A stretch of 64,000 nucleotides of DNA from Pinibacter sp031553495 (GCA_031553495.1 JAVBLN010000042.1:38747-102746), one strand, 5' to 3'; positions 27,616 to 36,986 are shown, numbered from the stretch's first letter. The notes: generated by a model from the letters alone, not told the origin. Made by a program: numbers and translations.

Positions 27616-28722
27616 ATGGAAATTAACCGCCATAATTACGAAGAGTTTTTCCTGCTGTATGTGGACAATGAATTGTCGCCCGCAGAAAGGACTGCCCTGC
27701 ACCAGTTCCTGGAACAAAATCCGGATTTGAAGCCAGAATTAGAGGCGTTGCAAAATACGGTTTTGCACTCTACAGGTAACGATACTGTTTTTCCGAATAT
27801 CCAAAGCCTTTTAAAGAGCGAGAGCAATCAAACAATAAATGAAAGCAATTGTGAAGAATACTTCGTGCTGTATACCGACAACGAGTTGAATAATAATGAA
27901 AGAGCGCTTGTAGAAGATTTTGTAAAATATAGTCCGCAATACCAATCCGCATTTCAGCTTCTACAATCAACAAAACTACAGGCAGATGAATCAATAGTTT
28001 TTCGCAATAAAAAAATATTATACAAGCACAAAGGCAGCGTGAACGCTATTTATACCAATTTGATAAAATGGAGTGTGGCAGCGGCAATCATCATTATAGC
28101 GGGAATATTTTGGTTTACACAAAACAAAACATCCACGCCATCTGATAATCAGATTGCGTTTAACCCAACACAACACTTATCCGGCGATACCCGGGTCACA
28201 ACCGCTCTGCCACAAACTAACGAATTGAAAAATAATACACCCGAAAATACAGTTACACAAAAAGAAACAAATCGTGGCTATAAGGAAGTGTTGTTTAGCG
28301 ACAAAAATAAAAGCAAACCGGTAAAAACCAATAGCATCACAACCATGCCGCCGGAAATAAAACCGGCAAAGAATAATGACGGCAATGTAAATAACAAACA
28401 AAATAATTTCAGTGCTCACATTAAGCTGAAAGCCACTAGTATAGAGCCTTTACAGGAAAATGAAATAGTACGTACCAGTGTGAAACTCGCGGGAAAAATT
28501 CAGGAAAATAATACTTTACAAATGCAGGTGCAAACCAAACTAACTGATGCAAATAATGATAATGATGATAAAATGTTTTTCGCGAATACAGAAAATAATA
28601 AAAAACCAAATCTGCGTGAAATTTTACGTAAAGCCGGCAGAATAATAGAACGCAATACAAATGTGGATTCAGATGAAAGATCAACTATCCTGATCGGCAA
28701 TTTTGCAATAGCCACAAAATAG
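27616..28722 (+). CDS. Membrane anti-sigma-like protein with duplicated N-terminal module
   Basis: 368 residues. Two related cytoplasmic segments, NYEEFFLLYVDNELSPAER (8-25) and NCEEYFVLYTDNELNNNER (78-96), each followed by a short helix, show an internal duplication of an anti-sigma-like module. One transmembrane helix at about 149-168. The remainder is a long polar periplasmic tail rich in Asn, Lys and Thr, with a more structured end (LREILRKAGRIIERNTNVDSDE). Probably binds the sigma factor encoded upstream. The Cys/His zinc site of classical members is not evident. Confidence 0.75.
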   Translation: MEINRHNYEEFFLLYVDNELSPAERTALHQFLEQNPDLKPELEALQNTVLHSTGNDTVFPNIQSLLKSESNQTINESNCEEYFVLYTDNELNNNERALVEDFVKYSPQYQSAFQLLQSTKLQADESIVFRNKKILYKHKGSVNAIYTNLIKWSVAAAIIIIAGIFWFTQNKTSTPSDNQIAFNPTQHLSGDTRVTTALPQTNELKNNTPENTVTQKETNRGYKEVLFSDKNKSKPVKTNSITTMPPEIKPAKNNDGNVNNKQNNFSAHIKLKATSIEPLQENEIVRTSVKLAGKIQENNTLQMQVQTKLTDANNDNDDKMFFANTENNKKPNLREILRKAGRIIERNTNVDSDERSTILIGNFAIATK

Positions 28723-28774
28723 TATTGTCCTAAAAAATAAAACAAATTTTATTTATTTCTAAAACGACAAGTAT

Positions 28775-29629
28775 ATGCAAAAACTGTATTTACTAATAGC
28801 CGCCTTATGTATAACCACTTTCAGCTTGGCACAAGCGGATACTGCTAAAAAAGAAAACGACACTATTATAGTGGGTGGTATGATCATTATAAAAACTCCC
28901 GGCGAAAAAGGAAGCGATTTTCCGGATGAAAGAAAACGGATCCATTTTGATATTAAAAGCAAAAAAAAATATTCAAAGATCAGTACGAATTTCCTGGTGC
29001 TGGATCTTGGTTTCAACAACATAAACGACAAAACAAATTATAGCTCGCCGGCTGTACAACAGTTGTTTGATCCTGCAGGAAGCGGCAACGAGGATTGGTT
29101 TGATCTCCGCAATGGCAAATCAATTAATGTGAACATTTGGTTCTTTATGCAGCGGCTTAGTCTCTCTAAAAACGTTTTGAATTTAAAATACGGTCTTGGT
29201 ATTGAGATGTATAATTTCCGGTATAGCCAGCCTTTGAGACTTGATACTGACCTGGCTAACAGTTATTTATTTTATCTCGATAAAAGCAGGAATTATTCCA
29301 AAAACAAACTCGCCACAGATTACTTAACCGTGCCAGTAATGCTTAATGTAGACTTTACGCCAAAGAAAAGGAATAGCTCAAGCTTTGGCCTTAGTGCCGG
29401 TGCAAGTTTTGGATATCTCTACTCCAGCCGCCAAAAATTTGTAACCTCGGAAGACGGCAAAAACAAAGAGCACAACAATTTTGATCTCGAAAAATTCAGG
29501 ATCGCATATATAGCAGAGCTGCAGTTGGGGCCGGTAAGGCTTTACGGCTCTTATACTTCAAAAAGCATTTTCAAAAACGAAATCAACCAGGTGCCTTACG
29601 CAATAGGTTTGCGGTTTAGTAACTGGTAA
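28775..29629 (+). CDS. PorT-like outer-membrane beta-barrel protein
   Basis: 284 residues. Signal peptide 1-19 (ends LAQ), a linker to about 65, then barrel strands (FLVLDLGFNNIND, LKYGLGIEMYNFRYS, YLTVPVMLNVDF, FGLSAGASFGYLYSSRQKF, AYIAELQLGPVRLYGSYTSKS) ending in FSNW. Third gene of the sigma/anti-sigma operon, so it may be the target or sensor of that system. Distant relative of the barrel at 18388-19137. Confidence 0.75.
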   Translation: MQKLYLLIAALCITTFSLAQADTAKKENDTIIVGGMIIIKTPGEKGSDFPDERKRIHFDIKSKKKYSKISTNFLVLDLGFNNINDKTNYSSPAVQQLFDPAGSGNEDWFDLRNGKSINVNIWFFMQRLSLSKNVLNLKYGLGIEMYNFRYSQPLRLDTDLANSYLFYLDKSRNYSKNKLATDYLTVPVMLNVDFTPKKRNSSSFGLSAGASFGYLYSSRQKFVTSEDGKNKEHNNFDLEKFRIAYIAELQLGPVRLYGSYTSKSIFKNEINQVPYAIGLRFSNW

Positions 29630-29687
29630 GTGAAAGTTTTTTCTTCAGAAAAATTCGGCATAGTAATATTCTATACCTATTTTTTTT

Positions 29688-29757
29688 GGGACCAGCGGTA
29701 GTGCTACTATTAAGCATCGTTGTGTCACTCACTTGTACGGAAGGAATGCTATTCAAC
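29688..29757 (+). repeat. R70 copy 12
   Basis: Type A with the T-tract (TTTTTTTT) directly before GGGACCAGCGG. Confidence 0.95.
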
Positions 29758-29855
29758 AAGTTATGAGTTATAGGTTTTGAGTAATGAGTGCTTTTGTTTT
29801 GGCTTGCAATCAGTGATTAAAGCACTCTCAATTCTCCACCCTCAATTCTCAATTT
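29758..29855 (+). repeat. Heptad array
   Basis: The composite of copies 2, 4, 23, 27 and 29 in plus orientation: GAGTTAT-type heptads, GCTTTTGTTTTGGCTTGCAA, then CTCAATT heptads. Confidence 0.85.
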
Positions 29856-29865
29856 ATTCACGCTA

Positions 29866-29988
29866 GCGCAGGTCTCCTGACCTGTGCTTAATTGTTACTT
29901 ATTCTATTTAATTGATACTATTCGAATCAATAAAGTTTTCTTATGTGCGGGATAAGTAACGTGCAGGCACAGGTCAGGAGACCTGCGC
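29866..29988. repeat. Large inverted repeat (hairpin of hairpins)
   Basis: The arms at 29866-29887 and 29967-29988 are exact reverse complements over 22 bp. Further in, GTTACTTAT (left) matches ATAAGTAAC (right). Each 22-bp arm is itself a hairpin (GCGCAGGTC, TCCT, GACCTGTGC). At the centre ATTGAT and ATCAAT can pair. No coding frame. It looks like a small MITE or cruciform. Confidence 0.8.
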
Positions 29989-30045
29989 CAGGAACCTGTG
30001 ACAATTTCTACAGCCTGAATACTGTAGAGATTGCTTGTACCAAAA

Positions 30046-30092
30046 CACCGGCAACCTGAAACCTGCGACTTGCCACTTGCGACTTGCCACCT
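30046..30092 (-). repeat. Heptad array, ACCTGAA/ACTTGCC family
   Basis: Six units in strict 7-bp register (ACCTGAA, ACCTGCG, ACTTGCC, ACTTGCG, ACTTGCC, ACCTTGC), ending at R70 copy 13. Confidence 0.9.
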
Positions 30093-30164
30093 TGCTCCAT
30101 AGCATTCCTGCCGTACAAGTGAGTGACACAACGATGCTTAATAGTAGCACTACCGCTGATCCCC
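30093..30164 (-). repeat. R70 copy 13
   Basis: Type A, inverted partner of copy 12. Upstream of the acyl-CoA synthetase. Confidence 0.9.
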
Positions 30165-30364
30165 CCTTAAAAAAAATAATAAGTTTTGAGCATCTCAAAT
30201 CTTGCCGGTTCCCAAAAATAAAAGTTAAAATTTGGAATGAACTCCGCTAATATGCATCCGCGCATAAATAGGCATTCTGTCTACAGTTGCAAAAGAAACT
30301 ATTTTACTTAAATTTGTTGTCAAGAGCTTTAAACGCTGTATTTTACAGCCGTAACGATTGTACT

Positions 30365-32152
30365 ATGATTACAAATCCAACCAGACTTTTTGATTGTGTT
30401 CAATACCATTTAGACCGAACACCAATCCAAGACATGCTTGCCGGTAAAGAAAATGGCCATTGGAAAAAATACAGTACCGCGGCCATCCAGGAAATTACAA
30501 AAGAACTTAGCGGAGGCCTGTATAATCTTGGCATCGGAGCCAATGATATGACTCCTGAAAACAGGGGTAAAGTAATGATTTTGTCGAAAAACAGGCCGGA
30601 GTGGATTATGCTCGACCTGGCGGTGCAGCAGGCCGGCGGTGTGCTTGTGCCTGTGTACCCTACCATCAATGTTCACGAATTGGAATTTATTCTGAACGAC
30701 GCGCAGGTAAAAATTGCTTTTGTAAACGACGAAGAAACCTTCACAAAAATATTCAGTATAAAACATAAAGTACCCTGCCTTGAATATATCTTCAGTTTTG
30801 AGCATGTACCCAATGCGCAACACTGGAGAGAGGTGTTTCAAAGTTGCACGCCTGACGCGATTGAAGAAGTAAGAAAAATTTCGGAAAAAATACAGCACGA
30901 GGACCTGGCAACCATTATTTACACATCCGGTACTACAGGCACACCGAAAGGTGTTATGCTGTCGCACAAAAACATACTGAGCAATGTAACAAGCTGCATA
31001 CCTATCCTTCCGCAGGGAGAGAATTTTAAAACATTGAGTTTTTTGCCGCTCAATCATATTTTTGAGCGCATGGTCACTTACCTGTATCTGTTCGAAGGTG
31101 TTTCGGTTTATTATGCCGAAAGCCTTGATACCATTGCGGAAAATTTGCTTGAAGTAAAGCCTGCTTTGTTTACAACGGTTCCACGGTTGCTTGAAAAGGT
31201 ATACGAAAGGATCATGCAAAAAGGTTCCGAATTAAGAGGTATTAAAAGAGGGTTGTTTTATTGGGCGCACGACCTGGCAACAAAGTATGAAATTAACAAG
31301 GATATGGGTTTCTGGTACAACATGAAACTTGCCTTAGCCAGAAAAGTTATCTTCAGCAAATGGCGTGAGGGATTGGGTAACGAGTTGCTTTGCATCATTA
31401 CAGGCGGGGCTGCCTGCCAGGTAAAGCTTATCAGAATTTTTACGGCCGCAGGCATTCCTATTATGGAAGGTTATGGACTAACCGAAACCTCGCCTGTTAT
31501 AAGTGTGAACAGGTATAATGTAGAAGACAGAAAATTTGGAACTACCGGGCCGCTTATTAGTAATGTGGAAGTAAAAATAGCGGAAGACGGAGAAGTGCTT
31601 TGCAAAGGTGACAATATTATGATGGGTTATTATAAAAGACCTGATCTTACAGCACAGGAAGTTGTTGACGGCTGGTTTCATACGGGTGATATAGGCGCCA
31701 TGGTGGATAATAAATTTTTAAAAATAACTGATAGGAAAAAGGAACTTTTCAAAACAAGCGGTGGTAAATATGTGGCGCCACTGCCTTTGGAAAATAAATT
31801 CAAGGAGTCGCTATATATAGAACAATTAATAGTAGTGGGTGCGGGAAGAAAATTTGTTTCTGCACTTATAGTGCCGTCTTTCGATAATTTGAAAACATGG
31901 TGTTTGTCGCAAAATATTCCATTTACTACAAATGAAGACGCGGTTGAAAATCCGCTGATCATAGATTTTTATAGTGAAATTTTAAAAGAATACAACAAAT
32001 TCTTCAACCATGTGGAGCAGATAAAAAAGTTTGAACTGCTTGCCGATAACTGGACTATTGACGCAGGCGAACTAACACCAAAGCTAAGCCTGAGGCGTAA
32101 AGTAATAACTGAAAAATATAAAGCGCGGATTGACGCGATGTATGATGTATAA
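30365..32152 (+). CDS. Long-chain acyl-CoA synthetase (AMP-binding family)
   Basis: 595 residues from the ATG at 30365, chosen because MITNPTRLFDCVQYHL matches the family start and the extra 26 residues of the longer frame do not. Activates fatty acids to acyl-CoA at the membrane. P-loop IIYTSGTTGTPKGVMLSHKN, motif GYGLTETSPVISVN, and the hinge WFHTGDIGAMVDNKFLKITDRKKELFKTSGGKYVAP. The family also includes bubblegum/FadD15-type enzymes. A bidirectional terminator follows directly. Confidence 0.9.
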   Translation: MITNPTRLFDCVQYHLDRTPIQDMLAGKENGHWKKYSTAAIQEITKELSGGLYNLGIGANDMTPENRGKVMILSKNRPEWIMLDLAVQQAGGVLVPVYPTINVHELEFILNDAQVKIAFVNDEETFTKIFSIKHKVPCLEYIFSFEHVPNAQHWREVFQSCTPDAIEEVRKISEKIQHEDLATIIYTSGTTGTPKGVMLSHKNILSNVTSCIPILPQGENFKTLSFLPLNHIFERMVTYLYLFEGVSVYYAESLDTIAENLLEVKPALFTTVPRLLEKVYERIMQKGSELRGIKRGLFYWAHDLATKYEINKDMGFWYNMKLALARKVIFSKWREGLGNELLCIITGGAACQVKLIRIFTAAGIPIMEGYGLTETSPVISVNRYNVEDRKFGTTGPLISNVEVKIAEDGEVLCKGDNIMMGYYKRPDLTAQEVVDGWFHTGDIGAMVDNKFLKITDRKKELFKTSGGKYVAPLPLENKFKESLYIEQLIVVGAGRKFVSALIVPSFDNLKTWCLSQNIPFTTNEDAVENPLIIDFYSEILKEYNKFFNHVEQIKKFELLADNWTIDAGELTPKLSLRRKVITEKYKARIDAMYDV

Positions 32153-32186
32153 AAAATTGCGACCGTTACGGTCGCAATTTTTTTTG
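32152..32186. terminator. Bidirectional terminator between convergent genes
   Basis: AAAAATTGCGACCG, loop TTA, CGGTCGCAATTTTT: a T-run on both strands, serving the acyl-CoA synthetase and the parvulin gene. Confidence 0.9.
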
Positions 32187-32191
32187 AATAT

Positions 32192-34126
32192 TTATTTCCA
32201 TAACGATTCCAGCACGGTACTGTTCACGGTTACGGGGTATTTCTTTTTAAGATTGTTAATCCATTCTTCTTCCAAATAATTCTGATAATCGTTCAGCACA
32301 AAGCCTCGTGCTTCTTCAAAATTACGATGGGTTTTTTCATTGTATTTTTTAACAATGTATATAAAGAAATACATGTTATCTCTATCGCTTTTTACCGGAG
32401 CGGTAACGAACCCTTCGTCAAGATTGTTTACTCCATCCATTGGTAACTGATCGTATTCATATCTTCCGGAATCAGCCTGAACACTGTTTTCATAGGGTAT
32501 TATTAATGTGCGCCAGTTTTCCTTTTCGGCTTCTGTTTTTTTATAAAGTTCCGTTATGGATTTTTGATCATCACTGCTAAACAGAACCGCATTCACTCCG
32601 GGCTGCCACCAATATTTATTCTCATTCTTCTCATAAAACTTTTTCAATCCTGCGGTATCATTACCGGCCTTTGCCCACACATAACGCTGCATACACTCAA
32701 ACAAAAGATTACCATTTTTAAAGTCTTCCAGTTGCGCGGCAAAAGCTTTATTATAATCTTCCAGGTGTTCGCGATAATATTCCACCGCGCTTGCATCTAC
32801 AAACTGCTGCAACAATTCGGCCTTGCTCTTTCCCGTCACCAGGGCAGGCACATTACGAATTGCTTCCAGGTAATTTGCCCATTCTTTTAAAGTGTATTTT
32901 CTTTTTGCAAATGAAAATAAAACAGTTGAGTTTTTAAGATCAGGGAATGTGGGCAGTGTTTTTTCTTTTAACACACTGTCTGCATAAGCCCACAGGCGTT
33001 TTTCATTTATAGTAGGTTTCTTATACTGAATGCGTTGTAATATTTTTTTTGTCATTGATGCCGATGCTGTTTGGGCCCGCAAATCATTATTCACCTTTTG
33101 GCTTAATGCTGCCATATACTCCGGTGTTTTGGCACCCGGCACAGGATTGGATGAAATTCGCTTTATTATATGATATCCATATTCAGTTTCCACAGGTTTG
33201 CTCACCTGGCCATCTGTAGTTAATGCAAAGGCAGCCTTTTCAAAAGCGGGAGCATAGCGGCCCACACCAAATTCAGGCAGTACGCCTCCGGAGCGAAAAC
33301 TAAGGTTATCATTACTGTATTTTGAAGCCAGTTCTTCGAATGATGCGCCGGTTGCGGCTGCCGCATATATAGAATCGGCATGGCGCTCCTGTTGCGATTT
33401 TTGTGTTGCCCCCGCACCATACGGTAATGACAGCAATATCTGCGCAACGGTCATGAAGCCTACGGCTTTTCTTTCTTCCACATTTCGAAAAATATGATAA
33501 CCGGATTTCCCTTTAAGCGGTTTTGAAAATGAACCCGGTTTTAGTGAATATGCCAGGTTTTCAAGAGTATATGGCAATGTGAATACTGTTATATATCCAA
33601 TATCCCCTTTATTGCTATTTACAGAAGGATCTTCGGAGAAAGCAGTAGCTACAGAAGCAAAACTCTTGCCTTCCTGCAATTGCTTGTATGCCTGCAATAC
33701 TTTTTTATAGGCATCAAGTGTGTCATCGGGGCTATTGAATTTTATAAAAATGTGCTCCAGGTGAATATCCTTTTGGCTTCTAAGAAAAGCTTCGTTTACC
33801 AAAGCCTGCATTACTTCTTCATCAGTAAGATAACTTTCGGCAACCTGGTTACGAAAATTTTGAAGCTCCTCTTTTTGTATTGCCAGCGTATCCAGCTTTA
33901 TATCGTAAGCCGCCTGCACTTTTAATTTATAGCGGATGTATAATTCAAGATAGTTGCGATAAGCATTTTCATCACGCTGGCCGCCAATATTATTCTTATC
34001 AAATGCCAGTTCAAATTCGTGTTTTGAAACCGCATGACTGCCATAAGTAAATAATGTTTGACAAAAATTGCTTTGTGATACAAACAGCATAACAGCTACC
34101 AGCAAAGCTTTTCCATGTACATTCAT
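32192..34126 (-). CDS. SurA-like periplasmic peptidyl-prolyl isomerase with two parvulin domains
   Basis: 644 residues. Signal peptide about 1-23. Two PpiC/rotamase domains: about 118-215 (HIFIKFNSPDD, FSEDPSVNSNKGDIGYI, SKPLKGKSGYHIFRN) and about 224-318 (QILLSLPYG, YSNDNLSFRSGGVLPEFGVGR, VSKPVETEYGYHIIKR). A long C-terminal part follows, rich in charged residues. Likely foldase for outer-membrane or secreted proteins. Confidence 0.9.
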   Translation of the reverse strand: MNVHGKALLVAVMLFVSQSNFCQTLFTYGSHAVSKHEFELAFDKNNIGGQRDENAYRNYLELYIRYKLKVQAAYDIKLDTLAIQKEELQNFRNQVAESYLTDEEVMQALVNEAFLRSQKDIHLEHIFIKFNSPDDTLDAYKKVLQAYKQLQEGKSFASVATAFSEDPSVNSNKGDIGYITVFTLPYTLENLAYSLKPGSFSKPLKGKSGYHIFRNVEERKAVGFMTVAQILLSLPYGAGATQKSQQERHADSIYAAAATGASFEELASKYSNDNLSFRSGGVLPEFGVGRYAPAFEKAAFALTTDGQVSKPVETEYGYHIIKRISSNPVPGAKTPEYMAALSQKVNNDLRAQTASASMTKKILQRIQYKKPTINEKRLWAYADSVLKEKTLPTFPDLKNSTVLFSFAKRKYTLKEWANYLEAIRNVPALVTGKSKAELLQQFVDASAVEYYREHLEDYNKAFAAQLEDFKNGNLLFECMQRYVWAKAGNDTAGLKKFYEKNENKYWWQPGVNAVLFSSDDQKSITELYKKTEAEKENWRTLIIPYENSVQADSGRYEYDQLPMDGVNNLDEGFVTAPVKSDRDNMYFFIYIVKKYNEKTHRNFEEARGFVLNDYQNYLEEEWINNLKKKYPVTVNSTVLESLWK

Positions 34127-34151
34127 CGATTAGAAAATTAAGGTTTAGTAA

Positions 34152-34286
34152 ATTAATTAATAATGAATAATTAATAATAGTTTCCAGGATATGGTGGCTT
34201 ATTGCCCCATAGCATTACTGCTGTACAAGCGTGCGACGCAACAAAAGCTCAATAGTAGCAATGCCGCCCGGTTCATAATAAAAATA
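34152..34286 (+). repeat. Direct repeat unit 1 (contains R70 copy 14)
   Basis: 135 bp that recur at 34447-34581 with about seven substitutions, mostly C/T. The unit starts with AATTAAT heptads and ends after the R70 outer end. Confidence 0.9.
34204..34274 (-). repeat. R70 copy 14 (hybrid middle)
   Basis: Middle GTTGCGTCGCACGCTTGTAC on the minus strand. Confidence 0.85.
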
Positions 34287-34344
34287 CGTCTCACATTATG
34301 ACCCGATTAATATAATTCGAGGGTATAAAAATTTGCATTTTTTT

Positions 34345-34415
34345 GGTTATCAGCGGTATTGCTACTATTAAACATCGTTGTGTCACTCACTTCAACTGTA
34401 GTAATGCTATTGAGC
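34345..34415 (+). repeat. R70 copy 15 (hybrid middle)
   Basis: Middle GTTGTGTCACTCACTTCAAC: type A start with the TTCAAC ending of copy 18. T-tract before it. Confidence 0.9.
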
Positions 34416-34446
34416 AATAGGCAACACTACATCTAAAAACCATCCC

Positions 34447-34581
34447 ATTAATTAATAATGAATAATTAATAATAGTTTCCAGGATATGGTGGCTTATTGC
34501 CCAATAGCATTACTGCTGTACAAGTGTGCGACGCAACAAAAGCTTAATAGTAGCATTGCTGCCTGGCTCATAATAAAAATA
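34447..34581 (+). repeat. Direct repeat unit 2 (contains R70 copy 16)
   Basis: Second member of the 135-bp duplication. Confidence 0.9.
34499..34569 (-). repeat. R70 copy 16 (hybrid middle)
   Basis: Middle GTTGCGTCGCACACTTGTAC on the minus strand. Outer end faces the 3' end of the thioredoxin-like gene. Confidence 0.85.
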
Positions 34582-34635
34582 TGTTTTTAATCATAGCCTG
34601 ATTGAGTAATAAACAACGCTACATCTAAAGCCACC

Positions 34636-34669
34636 CTATTAATTATTCATTATTAATTATTAATTATTG
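34636..34669 (-). repeat. AT-rich heptads starting at a stop codon
   Basis: On the minus strand the stop TAA of the thioredoxin-like gene begins TAATTAA / TAATTAA / TAATGAA units. Confidence 0.8.
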
Positions 34670-36100
34670 TTGTTGCTTTAATTTCAATTGCAGCACTTCG
34701 TCCACTTGTTCGTAGGTAAGTTTTTTTGCAACAATTCGTTTTTCCTTATCCAGCAAAAACAAAACCGGAGTTTGGTACACATCATACAATTGTTTGTAGC
34801 TGGGTTTTCCGGCAGATGAAACCGCTTCTTTTTGCGCTTCCGTTTCATAAAGATGTAGCCAGCCGTCCAGGTTGTTTTCCTGGATATATTTTACCCAGGC
34901 TTCTTTGCCGCCATCCACCATAACGCCAATTACTTTTATACCCTGCTCTTTCCATTTGTGCCTGTACATGGAATCTACTTTGGGAACTACCTCTTTGCAA
35001 TGGCTGCAGGTAGGATCCCAAAAACAGATCACCGTAAACGGCGCTTCAATTTCATACAGGGTATGCACTTTGCCCAGCGTATCCGACATTACAAAATCCT
35101 GCGCGGGCAATCCTATTAAATTTGCCATCAGGCTATAGGCCCTGTCGCTCATGTATTTCTTGTATTTTTCTGTAAACCAGTCAACCTTGGGGTTGTTGTT
35201 AATGTATTTTTCAAAAAGATGCACATACACCGCGTCAAGCCCCATATACTTCGGGTTAATGTATTCGCCTACGAAATGAGTGAGCAGGTATTTAAACATT
35301 TCTTTACTGGCGCTGCTTTTTTGAAGTATATTATCCACCTCTCTTATTATAGAATCTGCAACCGGCGGCACCAGCGTTTCAAAATATTTGTTGAGTTTCG
35401 GTTCAAAAATTGGTGTGCGCAGCAACCTGTCGTCGGTAAATGAAACGCCATCCCAATAGTGCGATTTATAATAATTATAAGCATAAGTGGAATCATATTT
35501 GCCGCCCGGCATTTTGGAGGCATCCGGCACTTTTGGTTCTTTCATGGCTCTCAGCAAAGCTGCCAGCAAAGTGGTGGAATTTTTAGCTTCGATCTCATCC
35601 CTAAATTGCTGAATTTTATTGCTTTCCTTTTGCCATTCGGTTTCAATTTTTACAGAATCGGCACGAGTAGTGGCTTTACTAAGATCTGTACGCAAATTAT
35701 TGATGTTCGTACCAATGTTATTAAGGGTTTTGGAATAGGTTTGAAATAAAGTATTATCCGGAGAGCCTGTAAATACTACCTTTTCGGGAAATAATGTATC
35801 GGCGGTGATGGAAAAATTTTGTTGTTTATCCAGTAACAGTTCAAATAATATACGCTGCCTGCTAGGTGATACTATAAAGTAAATGCCGCCGGGAAGTTTT
35901 TCTTTTCCTTTGAAAACACCTTTACTATTGGCATCCAGCATTACGCTATCAGCCAATGCCTGAACTTTGCCATAGTGATAACCAAGATAAACGTATTCGT
36001 TCTTACATGGTTTCAATGTAATATTGATGGAATATCCGGATTGCGCGATTGCTGAGCTATAAAGAACACATGCGGTAAACAATAAAGAAAAAAATTTCAT
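34664..36100 (-). CDS. Thioredoxin-like protein (DUF4369/DUF5106 plus TlpA-type domain)
   Basis: 478 residues. Signal peptide 1-19 (ends AIAQ), DUF4369-like beta domain about 22-125, a helical DUF5106-like middle about 125-330, and a thioredoxin domain about 335-470 with active-site CSHC (Cys365/Cys368) in CFWDPTCSHCKEVVPKVD. Periplasmic thiol-disulfide exchange is the family role; partner proteins unknown. Confidence 0.85.
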   Translation of the reverse strand: MKFFSLLFTACVLYSSAIAQSGYSINITLKPCKNEYVYLGYHYGKVQALADSVMLDANSKGVFKGKEKLPGGIYFIVSPSRQRILFELLLDKQQNFSITADTLFPEKVVFTGSPDNTLFQTYSKTLNNIGTNINNLRTDLSKATTRADSVKIETEWQKESNKIQQFRDEIEAKNSTTLLAALLRAMKEPKVPDASKMPGGKYDSTYAYNYYKSHYWDGVSFTDDRLLRTPIFEPKLNKYFETLVPPVADSIIREVDNILQKSSASKEMFKYLLTHFVGEYINPKYMGLDAVYVHLFEKYINNNPKVDWFTEKYKKYMSDRAYSLMANLIGLPAQDFVMSDTLGKVHTLYEIEAPFTVICFWDPTCSHCKEVVPKVDSMYRHKWKEQGIKVIGVMVDGGKEAWVKYIQENNLDGWLHLYETEAQKEAVSSAGKPSYKQLYDVYQTPVLFLLDKEKRIVAKKLTYEQVDEVLQLKLKQQQ

Positions 36101-36262
36101 ACCCTGTTCAAATATGTTTTAGGGAAGCTAAATTAAGTATTAAGTTGTAAGATATATACATAACCGGCCTGTAGAATGTGATTATGACAGTTTTGATAAA
36201 TTTTCAGCCAGATAAGCGAATCTCTTCTATGCTATAATGGCTGCAAGCAAGCTCAACCATGC

Positions 36263-36853
36263 TCAAAATCCCGTTTTTGCCTTTTCTTCATTTTTATCAT
36301 TCATGTTGATGTACTTGATCCTGTAAAGCATACCATTTCTTTTGTGGTAATTGTAAATGCGGTTCAGCGTAAGACCTGCTATAGCCACGCCTGCGGCAAT
36401 TGCGAGACTGGTCAGGTTTTCCGGGTCGCTTACGGATTCGCCCAAATAACCGCTATTAATAAGATTGAGCGCAATATAGCCTAATCCTCCAATCATAAAG
36501 ACTGTGCCTTTTTTCACAAAACCAAAGGCATCTCTTTTTCCAAGGTCTATACGCTGAATTTCCCTGTAATTAACCCCTATGATGTTTGAGCCCAAAGTAT
36601 CAATTGCCGTAGTGCCAAATTGTGTGGGCACGAATACGATATTGTACATTTTTACAAAAATAGAATCGTTTCTTATTTCTTCTATAGAACCGCTTAAAAC
36701 AAAATTCTGGTAAGTAGTTAAAGTTATATTTGCGCCGGGCATAAAGGTTTTAACCGTTCGGTTATTTCTTTTTTTTACAACTACAAAATCCGATTGGGCG
36801 GAAACAATGATAGTTGAAAAAAGCAATACTGTAAGTAATATCAGTTTTTGCAT
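36263..36853 (-). CDS. Exported protein of unknown function
   Basis: 196 residues. Signal peptide 1-19 (ends VSAQ), a beta-rich part with GANITLTTYQNFVLSGSIEEIRNDSIFV (about 39-66), then a glycine-rich hydrophobic segment GTVFMIGGLGYIALNLINSGYLG (about 116-138) and a second one near 150. Probably membrane-associated. I do not recognise a family. Confidence 0.65.
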   Translation of the reverse strand: MQKLILLTVLLFSTIIVSAQSDFVVVKKRNNRTVKTFMPGANITLTTYQNFVLSGSIEEIRNDSIFVKMYNIVFVPTQFGTTAIDTLGSNIIGVNYREIQRIDLGKRDAFGFVKKGTVFMIGGLGYIALNLINSGYLGESVSDPENLTSLAIAAGVAIAGLTLNRIYNYHKRNGMLYRIKYINMNDKNEEKAKTGF

Positions 36854-36904
36854 ATAATAATATCCACTAAGTTAACACCTTAATTAATTCAAAAGTCAGA
36901 AAAA

Positions 36905-36978
36905 GAAATCAGAGAGCAGTTGGCAGTAAGCAGAAGAGAAAACAGTACCGCTACTGCCAACTGACCTCTGACCTCTCT
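36905..36978. repeat. Heptads in inverted arrangement
   Basis: Left half GGCAGTA-type, right half its reverse complement: CAGTTGGCAGTA at 36917-36928 and TACTGCCAACTG at 36952-36963 pair perfectly. On the minus strand the array starts 12 bases after the LysE-type stop codon (AGAGGTC, AGAGGTC, AGTTGGC). Confidence 0.85.
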
Positions 36979-36986
36979 ACAAGCAC

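Larger units (their letters stand above)
29630..30364. other. 735-base gap with inverted R70 pair, heptads and a large inverted repeat
   Basis: No gene seen. From left: R70 copy 12 (+), heptads, an inverted repeat of about 120 bp, heptads of another family, R70 copy 13 (-), then about 200 bases leading to the acyl-CoA synthetase. Confidence 0.8.
34127..34663. other. Gap with three R70 copies and a direct duplication
   Basis: No gene seen. R70 copies 14 (-), 15 (+), 16 (-). Segments 34152-34286 and 34447-34581 are a direct repeat offset by 295 bases. Confidence 0.85.
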
